NCBI RefSeq assembly: GCF_030445035.2
Contig: NC_080689.1
Location: 21,853,278-21,917,277, forward strand
Length of the DNA stretch: 64,000 bases
DNA from: Dasypus novemcinctus
Taxonomy: Eukaryota > Chordata > Mammalia > Cingulata > Dasypodidae
Reading direction: 5' to 3'
Shown here: piece by piece, positions 1 through 11,279 of the stretch
How positions within the stretch are numbered: position 1 is the stretch's first letter
How the letters are laid out: each line of letters begins with the position of its first letter
The notes under the pieces: generated by a model
Told to the model about the DNA's origin: nothing
Databases searched by the model: none
Seen by the model: the letters and a program-made list of their open reading frames with translations, nothing else
Made by a program: the position numbers and the translations under genes

Positions 1-299
1 CATAGAGAATATTGTGAATTTTAAGTTACTTGTACCTAGGGAAATAACACAAAATTCCAATAGCTACTGTTGAAACCCCCTTCAGGGCTGCAAAGTTGTT
101 AATGCAGTGTTTAGTGGCAAGAAGGGAGATTATCAATATAAAATTGTAAGAAAATAATCAGAGTAATTCCATATCAAGCTACGAAAAAAAATAGAAAGCA
201 TTTTCGCTGTTGAAATTTTTCCTAAATATCTAATCAAAAGGGAACAAAACTTAAAAAACAATCTCAATTGAATTAAATGGCCTTACATATTCATTTAGG
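1..299. other. No recognised feature
   Basis: AT-rich sequence with many stops in all frames. I see no repeat, gene or regulatory signal that I can support. Confidence 0.5.
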
Positions 300-1180
300 T
301 ATACTAAAAAATGGAATTAGAAATTCAAAAATTAAGAACAAAAGTAGAAGAAACAAACACATGAGAAGTGTGAAGTACAATGAGAATTGATAGATTTAAG
401 GAAAGAAAATTTTTAAAAAGTAAACTTAATATCAGAAATGAAGGTTAAATTTCAAGACTCCTAAGGAATAATATAACTGATGAAAATTTATTAAGGGTCA
501 TTTAAAGAAAGCAAGAAAAGAACCATGCATATAAACGTGACAAAAAAAGAAAAAGAAAAATGGTCAGAGAAAAAGTGGTTGAAATGGAGGTCATACAAAG
601 AAGATCTAGTATATATGTAACTGGAATATCTTAAAGTACATAACAACAAATGGAACTAAACTAATATCTGTAACACTTTATAAGGACAAATAAAAACTCC
701 ACAAGGCCTCCATACAAAATAACTATTATTTTTAAGAGTAGCAAGACTGGCACCAGATAACTCAAGAGCATATTAGTCACAGCAATGCAATAGTACAAAA
801 GGCTTTTCAAGAAACTTAAGAAAAGATAGCATGGGCCAAGCATTTTATATCTACCCAACCTATTCCTCAATAGTCAAGAGCATAGAAATCTTCTTGAATA
901 ATCTTTTAGAGGATGATCTCCATCCTGGAAAACATCAGCAATAGTGAATTTTTAGAACATTTAATTTTAGATATACAATTGGAGTAAGGACATTGGAGTA
1001 AGGACATGGTGAAAGAATTATATATAAGCATTATATTTCTCACAAAGTAGAAAGAATGAAACTGAAAATGGGAGAGAAAGGAGAGAGAAAGGGAAAAGTA
1101 GGATATGAATATTAATTATTGTATAAATAATAGATAGGGTCAAAGAATGCAATTTAAATTGAAAATGCTGATAGAAAATA
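300..1180 (+). repeat. Possible old L1/HAL1-like ORF1 relic
   Basis: The + strand is A-rich and purine-biased, as mammalian L1 sense strands are. Short translated stretches around 630-900 (for example a run reading LYKDK followed by KLHKAS) recall the RNA-binding ORF1 of old L1 or HAL1 elements, but frames are broken and the match rests on memory of the family. It ends before the T-rich tail of the next element. A tandem 13 bp duplication (ggagtaaggacat) lies near 981-1007. Repeat masking would decide. Confidence 0.35.
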
Positions 1181-1191
1181 CATTACATTTA

Positions 1192-2258
1192 TTTATTTAT
1201 TTTTTTAATTTAATTTTATTTTTTTAATTATTTATTATTATTTTTTTAAATTACATTATGAAAAATATGAGGTCCCATTCAACCCCACCGCCCCCGCCCC
1301 CCACTCCCCCCACAGCAACACTCTCTCCCATCATCATGACACATCCATTGCACCTGGTAAGTTCATCTCTGAGCATCACTGCACCCCATAGTCAATGGTC
1401 CACATCATAGCCCAGACTCTCCCACGTTCCATCCAGTGGGCCCTGGGGGGATCTATAATGTCCCGTAATTGTCCGTGAAGCACTATCCAGGACAACTCCA
1501 CGTCCTGAAAACGCCTCCACATCTCATCTCTTCCTCCCGTTCCCCACACCCAGCAGCCACCATGGCTACCATTCCCACACCCATTCCACATTTTCTCTGT
1601 GGACATTGGATTGGTTGTGTCCATTGCACATCTATGTCAAGTGAGGGCTTAGATTCCATATGGGTACTGGATGCACTCCTCCCGCTTCCAGTTGTAGACA
1701 CTCTAGGCTCCATGTTGTGGTGGTTGACCTTCTTCAACTCCATGTTAGCTGAGTGGAGTAAGTCCAATAAATCAAAGTGTAGGAGCTGAAGTCTGTTGAG
1801 GCTCTGGGCCTGGGTGTCATATTATCAGTCCAGAGATTCAAATCCCCTACATATATCTTAAACCCAGCACCAGCTACAATTCCAATAAAGTAGCATGCAA
1901 GTCTTGTGAAAAGAGATCCCCTCTGAGTCCATTTCCATCACGCAGAAACACCAGCTCCAAAGAAGGGCCATCTGTCATGGCAGTGAACCCCTTCTGCCAT
2001 GACCATTGAATCCGTGGGTCTCTTTATCCCTCAAAAGAACCAATACCTGGGGTTGTATCTACCTTATCTGTCTCTTAGACTCTGTTCAGTTGTACATAGG
2101 GGTATTCCTTCTGACAACCTCCAGACTCTTTTTTAGAGACTCACAGCCTTATAATCTCATTTCTCCTTTCCATTTCCCCCTTACATTAGGTCAAACCGCT
2201 TACCGAAGTCATGTTATTATATGTAGACAGGTATATTCTGCTGTTCCGCATTGAATCT
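1192..2258 (-). mobile_element. Element X copy A, 5'-truncated, antisense
   Basis: This copy shares its whole length with the X copies at 22846-24173 and 27195-27947. It starts with a T-rich tail (1192-1250, the poly(A) of the minus-strand sense), then the hallmark 3' end containing atgaggtcc, and runs to about 2258. The flanks ttacattta at 1183-1191 and 2259-2267 look like a 9 bp target-site duplication. Several minus-strand ORFs of up to 94 codons lie inside but carry no known domain. It is an older copy with more point differences than those at 22.8 and 27.2 kb. Confidence 0.8.
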
Positions 2259-2267
2259 TTACATTTA

Positions 2268-2693
2268 AAAAGGTGGCTTAAGGGCCCTATTAAAGGTATG
2301 AATACAAAGATAATTTTCATTTTAATAAGTTTAAACCTTCCTAAATCCCAAATCAAAGAAGATACATAGCATTGAAGGGAAACACAGTAAATATAACATA
2401 ATACACATATTAGCTATAGGATAAAAATATATAACAGGTTTGAGGCAAAACATATCAAGTCATATCAGTAATTGTATGTGAGCATAAGTCACCTATTCAA
2501 AAACTAATTTGCAGACTAGCTCATAAAGGAAAATCTAACTCTATATGTATACAAGAGAACATCTGAAACCAAATTATTAAAAAAGGGTAAAAATAAAGGA
2601 ATGGACAAAGACATACTAGGGTAAAGAGAGGAGATACCTGAAAAATAAGAAATAAGGGGGAGGGGAAAGGCATTTGGTGAGATAAAGAAGGGA
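2268..2693. other. Unassigned AT-rich sequence
   Basis: Nothing supportable is seen between the X copy and the short SINE. The ORFs are short and unlike known proteins. Confidence 0.4.
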
Positions 2694-2783
2694 CTTTTTT
2701 TTTTTAAGGACATACTGGGGACTGAACCTGGACCCTGTAAAAGGGAAGCAAGTGCTCAACCACTTACGCTACATCCATTCCCC
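2694..2783 (-). mobile_element. Short tRNA-derived SINE (DAS-type head), antisense
   Basis: Read on the minus strand, a tRNA-like head (gtggttgagc for the A-box side, then ggttcagtcccc as the B-box region) is followed at once by a poly(A) tail, seen as T at 2694-2704. It resembles the 5' tRNA-Ala-like part of the longer DAS SINEs in this window without their tRNA-unrelated body. Near-identical flanks aagaagg (2685-2691 and 2784-2790) suggest a short target-site duplication. Confidence 0.75.
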
Positions 2784-3109
2784 AAGAAGGAACATTTTTT
2801 ATGCTAAAACCACAATTTACAATTAAGATTTAACAACTATGAATATTTATGCAATGCTAACAAGCAAGGATAAAGCAGAAATTCAAAAGAGAAATAGATA
2901 CTCGGTAATAATTGTGTAGAAATAGGAAACTTCAGGAGGCCAAGAGGGGAAAAGTAAATAAGGATATAAAATCATTTTTAAATAAAATCAGTATAAAATA
3001 ATTTATCAATTATCTGATAGAGTAATTAATTAAATGAAACTAATTAGAAAAATGGAAACAATATAAATTCCATATCTAACCTTCAACCCCATCACTATAT
3101 TCCATTTTA

Positions 3110-4663
3110 CTATCAATGGAACCTAGCACTATATTAGGCTTCATTGTCTAAGACGTTTTGTACCACAGAGAGGTTCAGCTGTGGCAGGGGAGGAAAACTG
3201 GTGTGGGGTATTATTGAGTTCTCCAGGGCATGTATAAAAGGTACATAAAAATGTTTGGATATTTTCATAGTGGTTACAGTTAAAAACAACAACTGAGGGA
3301 GTGCTGAGTTCCTAGCCAGGGGAGCTCTATCACATTCCCCAATGGAACAGCAACAATCCCCCAAGTGCAATGGCTAAGACCAATAAAGAAGGATGGTCCA
3401 ACAATGAGCCCTTGATACTAATGACTATGCCTGTGAGCCTGTGCACCTGAAATAAGAATTAGGCCTAGAGCTTCAGGGTGCCTAAGAGTTACCTCCTGAG
3501 AGCCTCTATGTTGCTCAAATGTGGCCACTCTTGAAGCCAAACTCAGAATGTAAATGCATTACCTTTCCCCCAGTGTGGGACATGACTCCCTGGGATGAGC
3601 CTCCCTGTCACCGAGGGATTACTATCAAGTACCAGCTGATGATGTAACTAGAAAATGACCTTGAATAAAAGAGTTAACTCAGAACAGCAGAATATCTCAA
3701 CCTGCATGTATTAGCAGGTGTTAAAAATGCTTTTTGACCTTGAAAAAAAGGGGGAAATGGAAAGGACAAATGAGTTTATAAGTCTATGAGTCTCTGAAAA
3801 AGAGTCAGGAGGTCATCAGAGGGGTCACCCTTATGCACGCCTCAGCAGGGTTATAGAGATGACCAAAGTAGATACAAGCCCAGGTATTGGTTCTTCTGAG
3901 GGCTACAGAGACCCACAGGTTCTATGGTCATGGCAGATGGAGTTCAGTGCCATGTCAGTTGGCACTATTTTGGAGTTTGTGTTCTTGAGTGTGATGGAGT
4001 TGGACTCAGATGTGATCTTTGTTCACAAGTTTCCTCTGTTACTTTTACCGGACCTGTGGTTGGTGCTGGGGTTTGGTGTATATTCAGGGGACCTGAATCT
4101 CTGGACTGTCCATGTGATAGCCAGGCCCTGCGCCTCAAATCAGACTTGCAACTCTTATCCTCTGGTTTACTGGACTTACCCCAGCCAGCTAACAGGGAGG
4201 TGAAGAAGGTCAACCACTACACCAGGGAGCCAAGAGTGCCTACAACTGCAAACAGGAGAATTCCATCCATCATCCATGTGGAATCTAAGCCTCCTCTCGA
4301 TATAGAGGTGGAGTGGACATAACCATCCCAGGGTCCACAGGATGGAGGAATAGAGTATGGATTAGAGTGGACTTACTGATATTCTACTATGGAACTATTG
4401 TGACTAGTAATGGAAGAAAATATAGCATTGATGTGCAGAAAGTGGCCAGGTAGCTGCTGAGGGTAGGGAGAGGGAAGAAGAGATATGATGTGGGGTTATT
4501 TTCAGGACTTGGAGTTGTCCTGGGTGGTACTGCAGGGACAGTTGCTGAACATTGTATGTCCTGCTATGGCCCACTGGGTAGACTGGGGGAAAGTGTAAAC
4601 TATAATGTAAACCATTTTCCATGTGGTACAGCAGTGCTCAAAAATTTATTCACCAAATGCAAA
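3110..4663 (+). mobile_element. Element X copy B, longest copy in the window
   Basis: Sense-strand copy of element X. It extends further 5' than any other copy here, so it gives the best view of the body. It reads through the segments shared with the copies at 1.2, 16.3, 22.8, 27.2, 34.3 and 41.4 kb in the same order. A tataaaag box-like string lies at 3233-3240. It stops before the usual X 3' end and runs directly into an A-rich stretch (4664-4687), which suggests premature polyadenylation or 3' loss. Open frames of 114 and 132 codons (3859-4203, 3924-4322) have no recognisable domain. The 5' boundary is approximate. I do not recognise a named family. Confidence 0.75.
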
Positions 4664-4687
4664 AACAAAACAAAACAATATAAGAAG

Positions 4688-6510
4688 TTGGCTTGTGTAT
4701 GTGTGTGTAGAATTTCCTGGGTGTATCCATTAACAGTGCCTCGAAGCAAATGACAATGTGGTAGCATTGAATACACCCACACTGTCTGAATATTGGTGTC
4801 TAAATACCATTCCTCACTAACAATCAGGCTGGTGGTTTAAGTGTTGTGGCACATAAGGTACAAAGTGATCTTGAAAACACTTTGTGTACCAGAAATTATG
4901 GAAGTACCCCCCCCCCCAAAGAAGAGAAAATGATAAAAAAGGAAATAATGGAAGCATGTCAAAAATACACAGAAGCCAGCTTTGAAGAGGCTATTAGTGG
5001 CTGACTAAGGGAAAATTTAAGTCTTAAAATTAAAGAAAAAAAAGGACATTAATGGATTCTAGTCCTTTGAACAAGATAAGAATCCATGATTCCACACTGA
5101 TTGTAGATTGATAGATATTGAGATAGATTGATACATAGAAATAGATGAATTGATAATAGATATTAGATAAATGGGAGAACAGATGGAGAACTCTTCCTTA
5201 TAATGAAACATCAACTAATAAATAAAAATAATGGAAGTAGAAAATCACTATTTTACAATTATGATAGGAAAAAATTGATTTGGGTAAGAACCACTCATTA
5301 CATTTAGCATCTTTTGGGTTGATTAAATTTGATGAGGGTAAGATATTTGCCCTCTATAAATTATGTATTAATTCTAAAAGTAAAATTATCTTGATATAAA
5401 ATCCCATACTATCTAGCAACTAGATAACCCCTTAACCAAATTGTGAATTAATATTATGTATCTCAGAATGTGATACTTTAAGGATATAATATGCCTCATG
5501 TCATATTTCATGCAAAACTGGGTTATCTTATTCTAATTTCAAGAATACATTAGACAAACATTAACTTATGGGCATTCTATAAAATAAGTGTCCTACAATT
5601 TTCAAGAATATCAATGTCATGAAATATAAAGACTAAAACATATCATGTCCAGATCAAAAGAGGCTAAAAATACATGCTAATTAAGTCCAAAAGAGGCTAA
5701 AAAATACATGTTAATTAAGTCCAATATGAGGTCCTGGATCTCTCCTGAATCGGAAAATACATTTTTTGAAGGATATTAGTGGGATAATTGACAACTTAGA
5801 AAACAGCCTGTAGATTAGATACAAGTATGGTATTAATATTAAACTCCCTGAATTTTGAAAACTAGGTAAGTTACATTGTATATTCAAAGGTGGGAGGAGC
5901 TGTGTGAAAGTGCGAAAAGTTAGCAAAGCAAAGGGGACTGGCAATGTGGGTTTTCACTTTTTAATACATGCTCAAGATGTTGCATGAGTCCCAGTTTAAT
6001 CCAGTTTCATAATACCTTCTTGTTTGGTACCTTGGGAGTGATGTAGAATAGAGGCAGTGTCCTGTTCCCATAATCTCCCAACCCAAATTGTGAAATCTTT
6101 TCTTATAACTTCCCTGAATTGCATTTTGGGCTCATCAACAAAAAGGAAGACTTAATGCCTGTACCCCTTGGTAACCAAGCTCAACAGCAGCATCCCAGGC
6201 ATGCCCTAAAAGGCATCTTCCTACTATAACACAGAACTTCAGAAGCAGAAAACAAAACAACTTTTTATAAATCTACAAATATGAACATTTGGAACATAGT
6301 TTGATATCTCCCTGCTATAAATAAAGAGTGAAAAGAAAAGAATCTACAAATATAAACTATAAGTCCATCATCTTAAAAGTTCTAACAATTTTACATTTGA
6401 TATCCAATTCTATGCAGTAATTTTTCTTTCTTTTATTCAAGTAGCATTTATTGCATCCCTCAGAGGGTTATATACTAGATGCTGAACTGAGCTAGATTCT
6501 GAATATTCTA
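4688..6510. repeat. Mostly unassigned sequence with small tandem repeats
   Basis: A degenerate GATA-rich stretch lies at 5101-5170. A tandem duplication of about 33 bp (5657-5689 and 5690-5723, core gaggctaaaaa) differs at only two or three positions. A C run lies at about 4908-4917. No gene or larger repeat is recognised in the rest. Confidence 0.5.
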
Positions 6511-7310
6511 TTCTTTTTTTTCATTTTTAAAACAATTTATTGAAGTATATCATTCATATATGAACATACATAAACAATGTATAGTAAAAGTTGCAAATTT
6601 ACAAAGCAAACATGAATAAAATCATTGAGGGCTTACCACAAATATCTTGCATTATTGTGAAACATTTGTAACAAATTATGAAAAAGCATCATCAAAGGAT
6701 TACTGATAATTATAGCCCATATTTTATATTTTGCATATTTTTACCTCAATGTACCCTAGTAATTTTTGTTCATAAACTATACAATCCATCCAAAGTGTAC
6801 AACCAATGACATTCAGTACAATCATAGAGCTGTCACTCCTCACCCCAAATCAACAATAGAGCATCTTCATTACTCCAAGAAAATAAAAAGAACACAAAAC
6901 ATAAAAAAAGCCCACTATCACACCCATATGCTAGTGCTACTAATTAAAGATCCTATGATATACTTTCACCATTTCTGTTCACTTCCAAATATTTACAAAC
7001 AACTTTTTACCAATTTTGCACAGATTAAACTTCATCTCTCCATTCTCTAACAACAGTCTGTTCTCTGGTGACTTATATTCTAGCTATTCACTCCATGAGT
7101 TTGCTCATTATATTTAGTTCATAATAGGGAAATCTTACAATATTTGTCCTTTTGTGCCTGGATTGCTTCACTCAACATAAAGTTCTCCAGTTTCATCCAT
7201 GTTGTCACATACATTATGACTTCATTTCTTCTTGTGGTTGAATAATATTCTATCATGTATACATACCATATTTTATTAGAATTTTCTATTCTTGAATAAT
7301 TTCTCTTCAT
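6511..7310 (-). mobile_element. 5'-truncated L1 (3'UTR and end of ORF2), antisense
   Basis: Read on the minus strand this is the last part of an L1 ORF2 followed by a 3'UTR that ends in an AATAAA-type signal near 6539-6547 and an A-rich tail (6511-6530). The 3' end differs in sequence from the L1 at 17.9 kb and the one at 54.7 kb, so a different or older subfamily is likely. The same 3' end type recurs at 20995-21160. Confidence 0.8.
7119..7310 (-). pseudogene. L1 ORF2 C-terminal fragment
   Basis: A 63-codon fragment with the typical ORF2 C-terminal run: WYVYMIEYYST, then EVIMYVTTWMKLE, then MLSEAIQAQKDKY. In intact L1 this region lies downstream of the reverse transcriptase and is needed for retrotransposition. 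Here it is a truncated relic without the endonuclease or polymerase domain. The same C-terminal signature occurs at 25341-25751. Confidence 0.85.
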
Positions 7311-7440
7311 TTCTAATGCTAGTTCAACCCATCTTCTGATATAGCTACATGAGTGTATCTCTTATAAATTTTGCCCAACATGTGACCATCAAGTTTATCT
7401 TAATCAAATATAAATCTGACTATACTATTTCCTATTTAAA

Positions 7441-7532
7441 AATTTTTTTTTTGAGGGGCCAGAGATTGAACATGGGACCTCATATGTGGGAAACCGGCAC
7501 TCAACCACTGAGCCACATTGGCTCCCCTGAGT
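7441..7532 (-). mobile_element. Short tRNA-derived SINE, antisense
   Basis: On the minus strand the tRNA-like head (ggctcagtggttgag, B-box region near gttcaatctc) ends in a poly(A) seen as T at 7441-7452. It is the same short type as at 2694-2783 and sits inside the L2 fragment. Confidence 0.75.
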
Positions 7533-7559
7533 TATTTTTTGGTTTTTGTTTTGCTTGTT

Positions 7560-7660
7560 TTTTTTTAAATCCCTAACTTCTTTTTTTGTCTTTTTTTTTT
7601 TGTTGATGTAACATTCAAAAAATATGAGGTCCCCATATACCCACCACCCCCTCTTTTTTC
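7560..7660 (-). mobile_element. Element X copy K, only the last ~55 bp plus tail
   Basis: A severe 5' truncation of X. Only the 3' end (minus-strand gggtatatgg, then cctcatatttttt, then a poly(A) seen as T-rich 7560-7602) remains. It is bounded by a perfect 11 bp direct repeat, ttttgcttgtt, at 7549-7559 and 7661-7671. A tiny 3' remnant with a tail and target-site duplication is what target-primed reverse transcription produces. Confidence 0.8.
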
Positions 7661-7671
7661 TTTTGCTTGTT

Positions 7672-7765
7672 ATTTGATTTTTTTGAGGCACCAGGAACTC
7701 AACCCAGGACCTCCCATGTGGGAAGCAGGCATAACCACGTGAGCCACAACTTATCTCCCCTATTT
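7672..7765 (-). mobile_element. Short tRNA-derived SINE, antisense
   Basis: The minus strand reads gtggctcacgtggtt, then cccacatgggagg, then a B-box-like ggttgagttcc and a poly(A) seen as T around 7678-7684. It is the third small retroposon packed into this L2 fragment. Confidence 0.7.
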
Positions 7766-8195
7766 TAATTTTTAACAGATCCTTTAGTCTGTAGGATAAA
7801 GTCAGATATCTCAGAATAATACATATTGCTCTCTCCCAAACTTTTTTCTAATCTAGGTGGAATTACTTTCTGCTCCTGGATCAAACCATATCCTTAAATA
7901 CCTTTGCTTAAGTCCTTCCCTCTTGGAATGCCATTTTCTTTGTGCTTCTTGTGAACTTAAGTCTTTATCAAAGCATTTCATTCCTCACCCCAACAATATT
8001 AAGTACTCCCAGGCCTGGACATTCGTGGCACATTGTTTCTGCCCTCCTTTGTTCTAGAGTTTATTTCTACATTGTCCTTTCCTCCACTTAGACCATAGCT
8101 TCTGTGGTGCAGGCACCGCATCTTTTTCTAGTACCCTGTGCAGTGTTTGCATCCTTTCACAATTTTAATAAATTCTTGTTGAATGAAAAAATAAC

Positions 8196-9435
8196 ATTAC
8201 CATGACTATATAACTAAGTCAACTGGTGAAGAAAATAAAATGTTCGGAGAATGGCATATATCAATCAATAAAAATTCCCCCAAAGACTTTAGAAGCAGGA
8301 GCACGTGTTGCACAAATACTGTGAACCCATGTACTTCCCATTAAAAAGTTTTAAATATTACCTAATTTTAGTCCATTAACAATATCCAGAATACTTTTTA
8401 GAATGATAAAGGTGTTGAACAAAATTTGACATCTGCCTTGAAATAATAATGCCTGTGGGATATGGACAGTCAATCTTTTTGAAGTAAAATGTTTAGGCAA
8501 CACAACAAAAAAATCACATACTCTACCTACTGCCTAATTTCTGCTGCAGCCAAGTATTAAGCCAGGCAAACAGGAAAATGAGACTACATTTTCCTCAATT
8601 GAATATAAACCAAGAGTACATCTTATTTCAGACAAGTAGTTGGATATGAGCAGTATATTTATTCAGCATTTTAATCTAGTATTATCTTTCACACAATGCT
8701 AGAAGAGAAAAATTGAGAGAAAATGCAGTTTTGCATTTAAAGTTTAATTTGGAATAATGTGCTCTTATCTCATGCTGGTATCATTCTTGAACGATGCTTT
8801 GATTTCAATCAAGGTCAATATAAAAATAACAGTTTAATTACTTTTATAAGTATGTAACTTTTTCTACTTAATTGTTTTCATGTTTTTCTTTTAAGTAGGT
8901 CTACTTGAATACTTCAAATGATTCAATTATTAAACTTAAGACTATGAGCAGTATAAGAATTATTTTCATGGCACAGCTTCTCTTATTTGCATTTATAGTG
9001 ACACTTATCTTTAGTAAGAGGCTTTTAAGAAATATATAACAACTGGATAATGTATAGAATTTATAAACAATGGCAGGACATCTTTATACACACTTCTCCT
9101 CCCTCTACATGTGGAATTTGACTCATAATTCCTTCTAAACCATATTATAAATAATTAAAATTTCTGTTATATTTTAATTCTATTTTTCTTCTTTCTTTAT
9201 TTCCTTAGATTACAATTTATAATCCTAAAGATAGTTATGAAGCCACGTTCTGTGTTTAATTTTCCAGAAAAATCTGTCCAATTTCTGTCATCCTTCTTGA
9301 GACTGTTCAGTAATTTCTGTTTCTTGTCCCTTTCCTGATTCCTCTTAGTAGTCATTTCTCAGGAAACCATGTGCCCCATTAAAAAGAAGGCTTATAAAGG
9401 AGGCTAAAAGGAGTTGATTTGCAAATATTCTACAA
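8196..9435. other. Unassigned AT-rich sequence
   Basis: No gene, RNA or clear repeat is seen in about 1.2 kb, probably old unique DNA. Confidence 0.4.
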
Positions 9436-9439
9436 GGAC

Positions 9440-9905
9440 TAAAAGCGTGAGTGTACTTATCAGGTTCTCCAGAAAAAAGAAACAACGGGATATTTATGAG
9501 TATGTGTAAATATTAAGATATTTATTATAGCAGTTGGCTCACACAACAGTGGGATTGGCAAGTCCAAATTCCATAGGGCAGGCTGCAAGTTGGAAACTCA
9601 AGGAAGTGGCCGATAAATTTCCCAGAAGAACCTGGCTGTCTCAACTAGAGATAGAAATTCTTTCTGACTGCTGAAATCCTTAGTTCTCCCTTTACGGCCT
9701 TCAACTGATTGGATAAGGAGACTTTTCTCCTTGCTGAAGACAATCTCCTTTGTTGGTTGGAGATATAACCAGTGATAGATGCAATCAACTGGCTAATGAT
9801 TTAAATGTAGGAAATACCCACACTGTAACAATCTGGCCAGTGCTTGTTTGACCAAACAACCAGACACCATAATGTAGTCAAGTTGACACATGAACTTAAC
9901 CATCA
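9440..9905. repeat. Ancient interspersed repeat, family not assigned
   Basis: The stretch begins near caggttctccagaaaaaag, passes through gatatttattatagcagttggctc, a cttcaactgattgga block and gtcaagttgacaca, and ends near aaccatcacag. I know this order of motifs as a common mammalian repeat of a few hundred bases, perhaps LTR-class. I cannot name the subfamily or its orientation with confidence. Confidence 0.5.
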
Positions 9906-10277
9906 CAGTCAGGACATATTTAATGTCTCATTCATTGACCTTATTGCTCAAAACCTTATGTTTTCATTGAGCAGAGGGAACGGCTGTTCTGTTCCTCAAG
10001 GGGAAACCCCCTGAAAGATCATTTTCATCCCCTTCTCACCCCATGGAAAACAGAATGTCTTGTGACTAGCACAGTTTAGGAAAAGTTCTCTGCTTCTGTT
10101 AGGCCAGACTCTTTCTTAAATTAACTCTTACTTTCTCTTGATCCTACGTGCCTTCAAGAGAGCACTTTTCTTTTTTCTCCTGTTGTTTTTCTGTTGAAAG
10201 TACATCTGTCTTAGGGCACAGAGTTTGCCCTTTTACAGCTCTTCCTTCTGCTGCTCTTTCTTTCCTTCTCTTGACAG

Positions 10278-10315
10278 GGTATTGGGAAGGCTGATATCCT
10301 CTCTACTTTGGCTAG
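10278..10315 (+). other. Possible 38 nt micro-exon (weak)
   Basis: A pyrimidine-rich tract (10256-10275) leads to acag at 10274-10277, and ctag|gtaagtg follows at 10312-10322. Two of the three frames across the 38 nt are open. The flanking sequence is non-repetitive. Splice-like pairs of this quality arise by chance in tens of kilobases, and there is no RNA evidence. Spliced directly to the exon candidate at 49284 it would not keep that exon's open frame. Confidence 0.2.
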
Positions 10316-10898
10316 GTAAGTGTGTTCAACGTTTGTTGTTTAACCACATTTTACAGCCAGGCAGTCCTAAAGTCTTTCTGGAAAAACACAGAGGTTGAAC
10401 TCTACAAGTCACTGTATCAGAAGTGCTGTACTTGGGGATAATAAAGCTGATGCTTCTCTTTATCCAGATCTAGTATATTGTGACTGTTCCCAGTTGGTTC
10501 AGAATGAATAAGGAAGGAGAGGTAATAAACTAAACCCTCCCTGCCAATTCCCTCCAAATGTGGGGAAATTCTCCCTAACACCAACTGAGAATCCAAAGAA
10601 ATCATAACGTTTAAAACTCTGTTCCTATATTAATTAGAACAACTTCAATAGCAACTATTACTGTTTTTACCCAGTTCCACTATATAAATAGATTGAAATA
10701 ATTTTGACTCATTATATCAAGTGTAAATTTTAGCTGCAAGGAGTTTTCTTCTGGTTGTATTTATACCTGACTCTCATGTAGTAGTATATAATGATAAGAA
10801 GATGATTTCTAAGTGTTATTGATATTGTCAACCACTCCACCTTAATTATGTTATAAAGAAAATACTTGCTAGCTATAGTTTGACAGTTATTAGAAGTA
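10316..10898. other. Unassigned sequence
   Basis: No feature can be supported here. The 62-codon minus-strand ORF at 10417-10605 has no recognisable domain. Confidence 0.4.
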
Positions 10899-11272
10899 GG
10901 GAAACGGACTTGGCCCAGTGGTTAGGGCGTCCGTCTACCACATGGGAGGTCCGCGGTTCAAACCCCGGGCCTCCTTGACCTGTGTGGAGCTGGCCCATGC
11001 GCAGTGCTGATGCGCACAAGGAGTGCCGCGCCACGCAGTGGTGTCCCCCGCATAGGGGAGCCCCACGTGCAAGGAGTGCGCCCCATAAGGAGAGCCGCCC
11101 AGCGCGAGAGAAAGTCCAGCCTGCCCAGGAATGGCGCCGCCCACACTTCCCATGCGGCTGATGACAACAGAAGCGGATAAAGAAACAAGATGCAGCAAAC
11201 AGACACAGAGAACAGACAACCGGGGGAGGCGGGGGAATTAAATAAATAAATAAATCTTTAAAAAAAAAAAAA
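10899..11272 (+). mobile_element. DAS SINE (tRNA-Ala-derived), CpG-rich, probably young
   Basis: Full-length SINE with a tRNA-like head. The RNA polymerase III A box lies at 10911-10921 (tggcccagtgg) and the B box at 10955-10965 (ggttcaaaccc). A GC-rich tRNA-unrelated body follows, then an A-rich taaataaataaat tail ending near 11272. The 7 bp string agaagta at 10892-10898 and 11273-11279 is a possible target-site duplication. It keeps far more CpG dinucleotides than the copies at 21.2, 33.8, 38.8 and 47.9 kb, which suggests the most recent insertion. Minus-strand ORFs of 82-94 codons inside it are artefacts of GC content. Confidence 0.93.
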
Positions 11273-11279
11273 AGAAGTA

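Larger units (their letters stand above)
7380..8195 (+). repeat. L2 3' end fragment, interrupted
   Basis: The stretch around 7385-7440 and its continuation from 7768 fit the end of a mammalian L2 LINE: ggataaagtc, then tggaatgcca, then ggtgcaggcaccgcatct, ending in aataaattcttgttgaatga. About 330 bp in the middle (7441-7765) are later insertions of two short SINEs and an X tail. The ORF at 7857-8057 lies in this relic and is not a gene. Confidence 0.75.

Noticed and set aside
3859..4322. Overlapping 114- and 132-codon ORFs as a gene
   Set aside because: Both lie wholly in element X, overlap each other in different frames and have no domain. Listed only as part of the repeat.
10905..10975. 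A genuine tRNA-Ala gene
   Set aside because: The head keeps A and B boxes but is followed directly by the SINE body and A-rich tail, and the same head recurs at the other SINEs.
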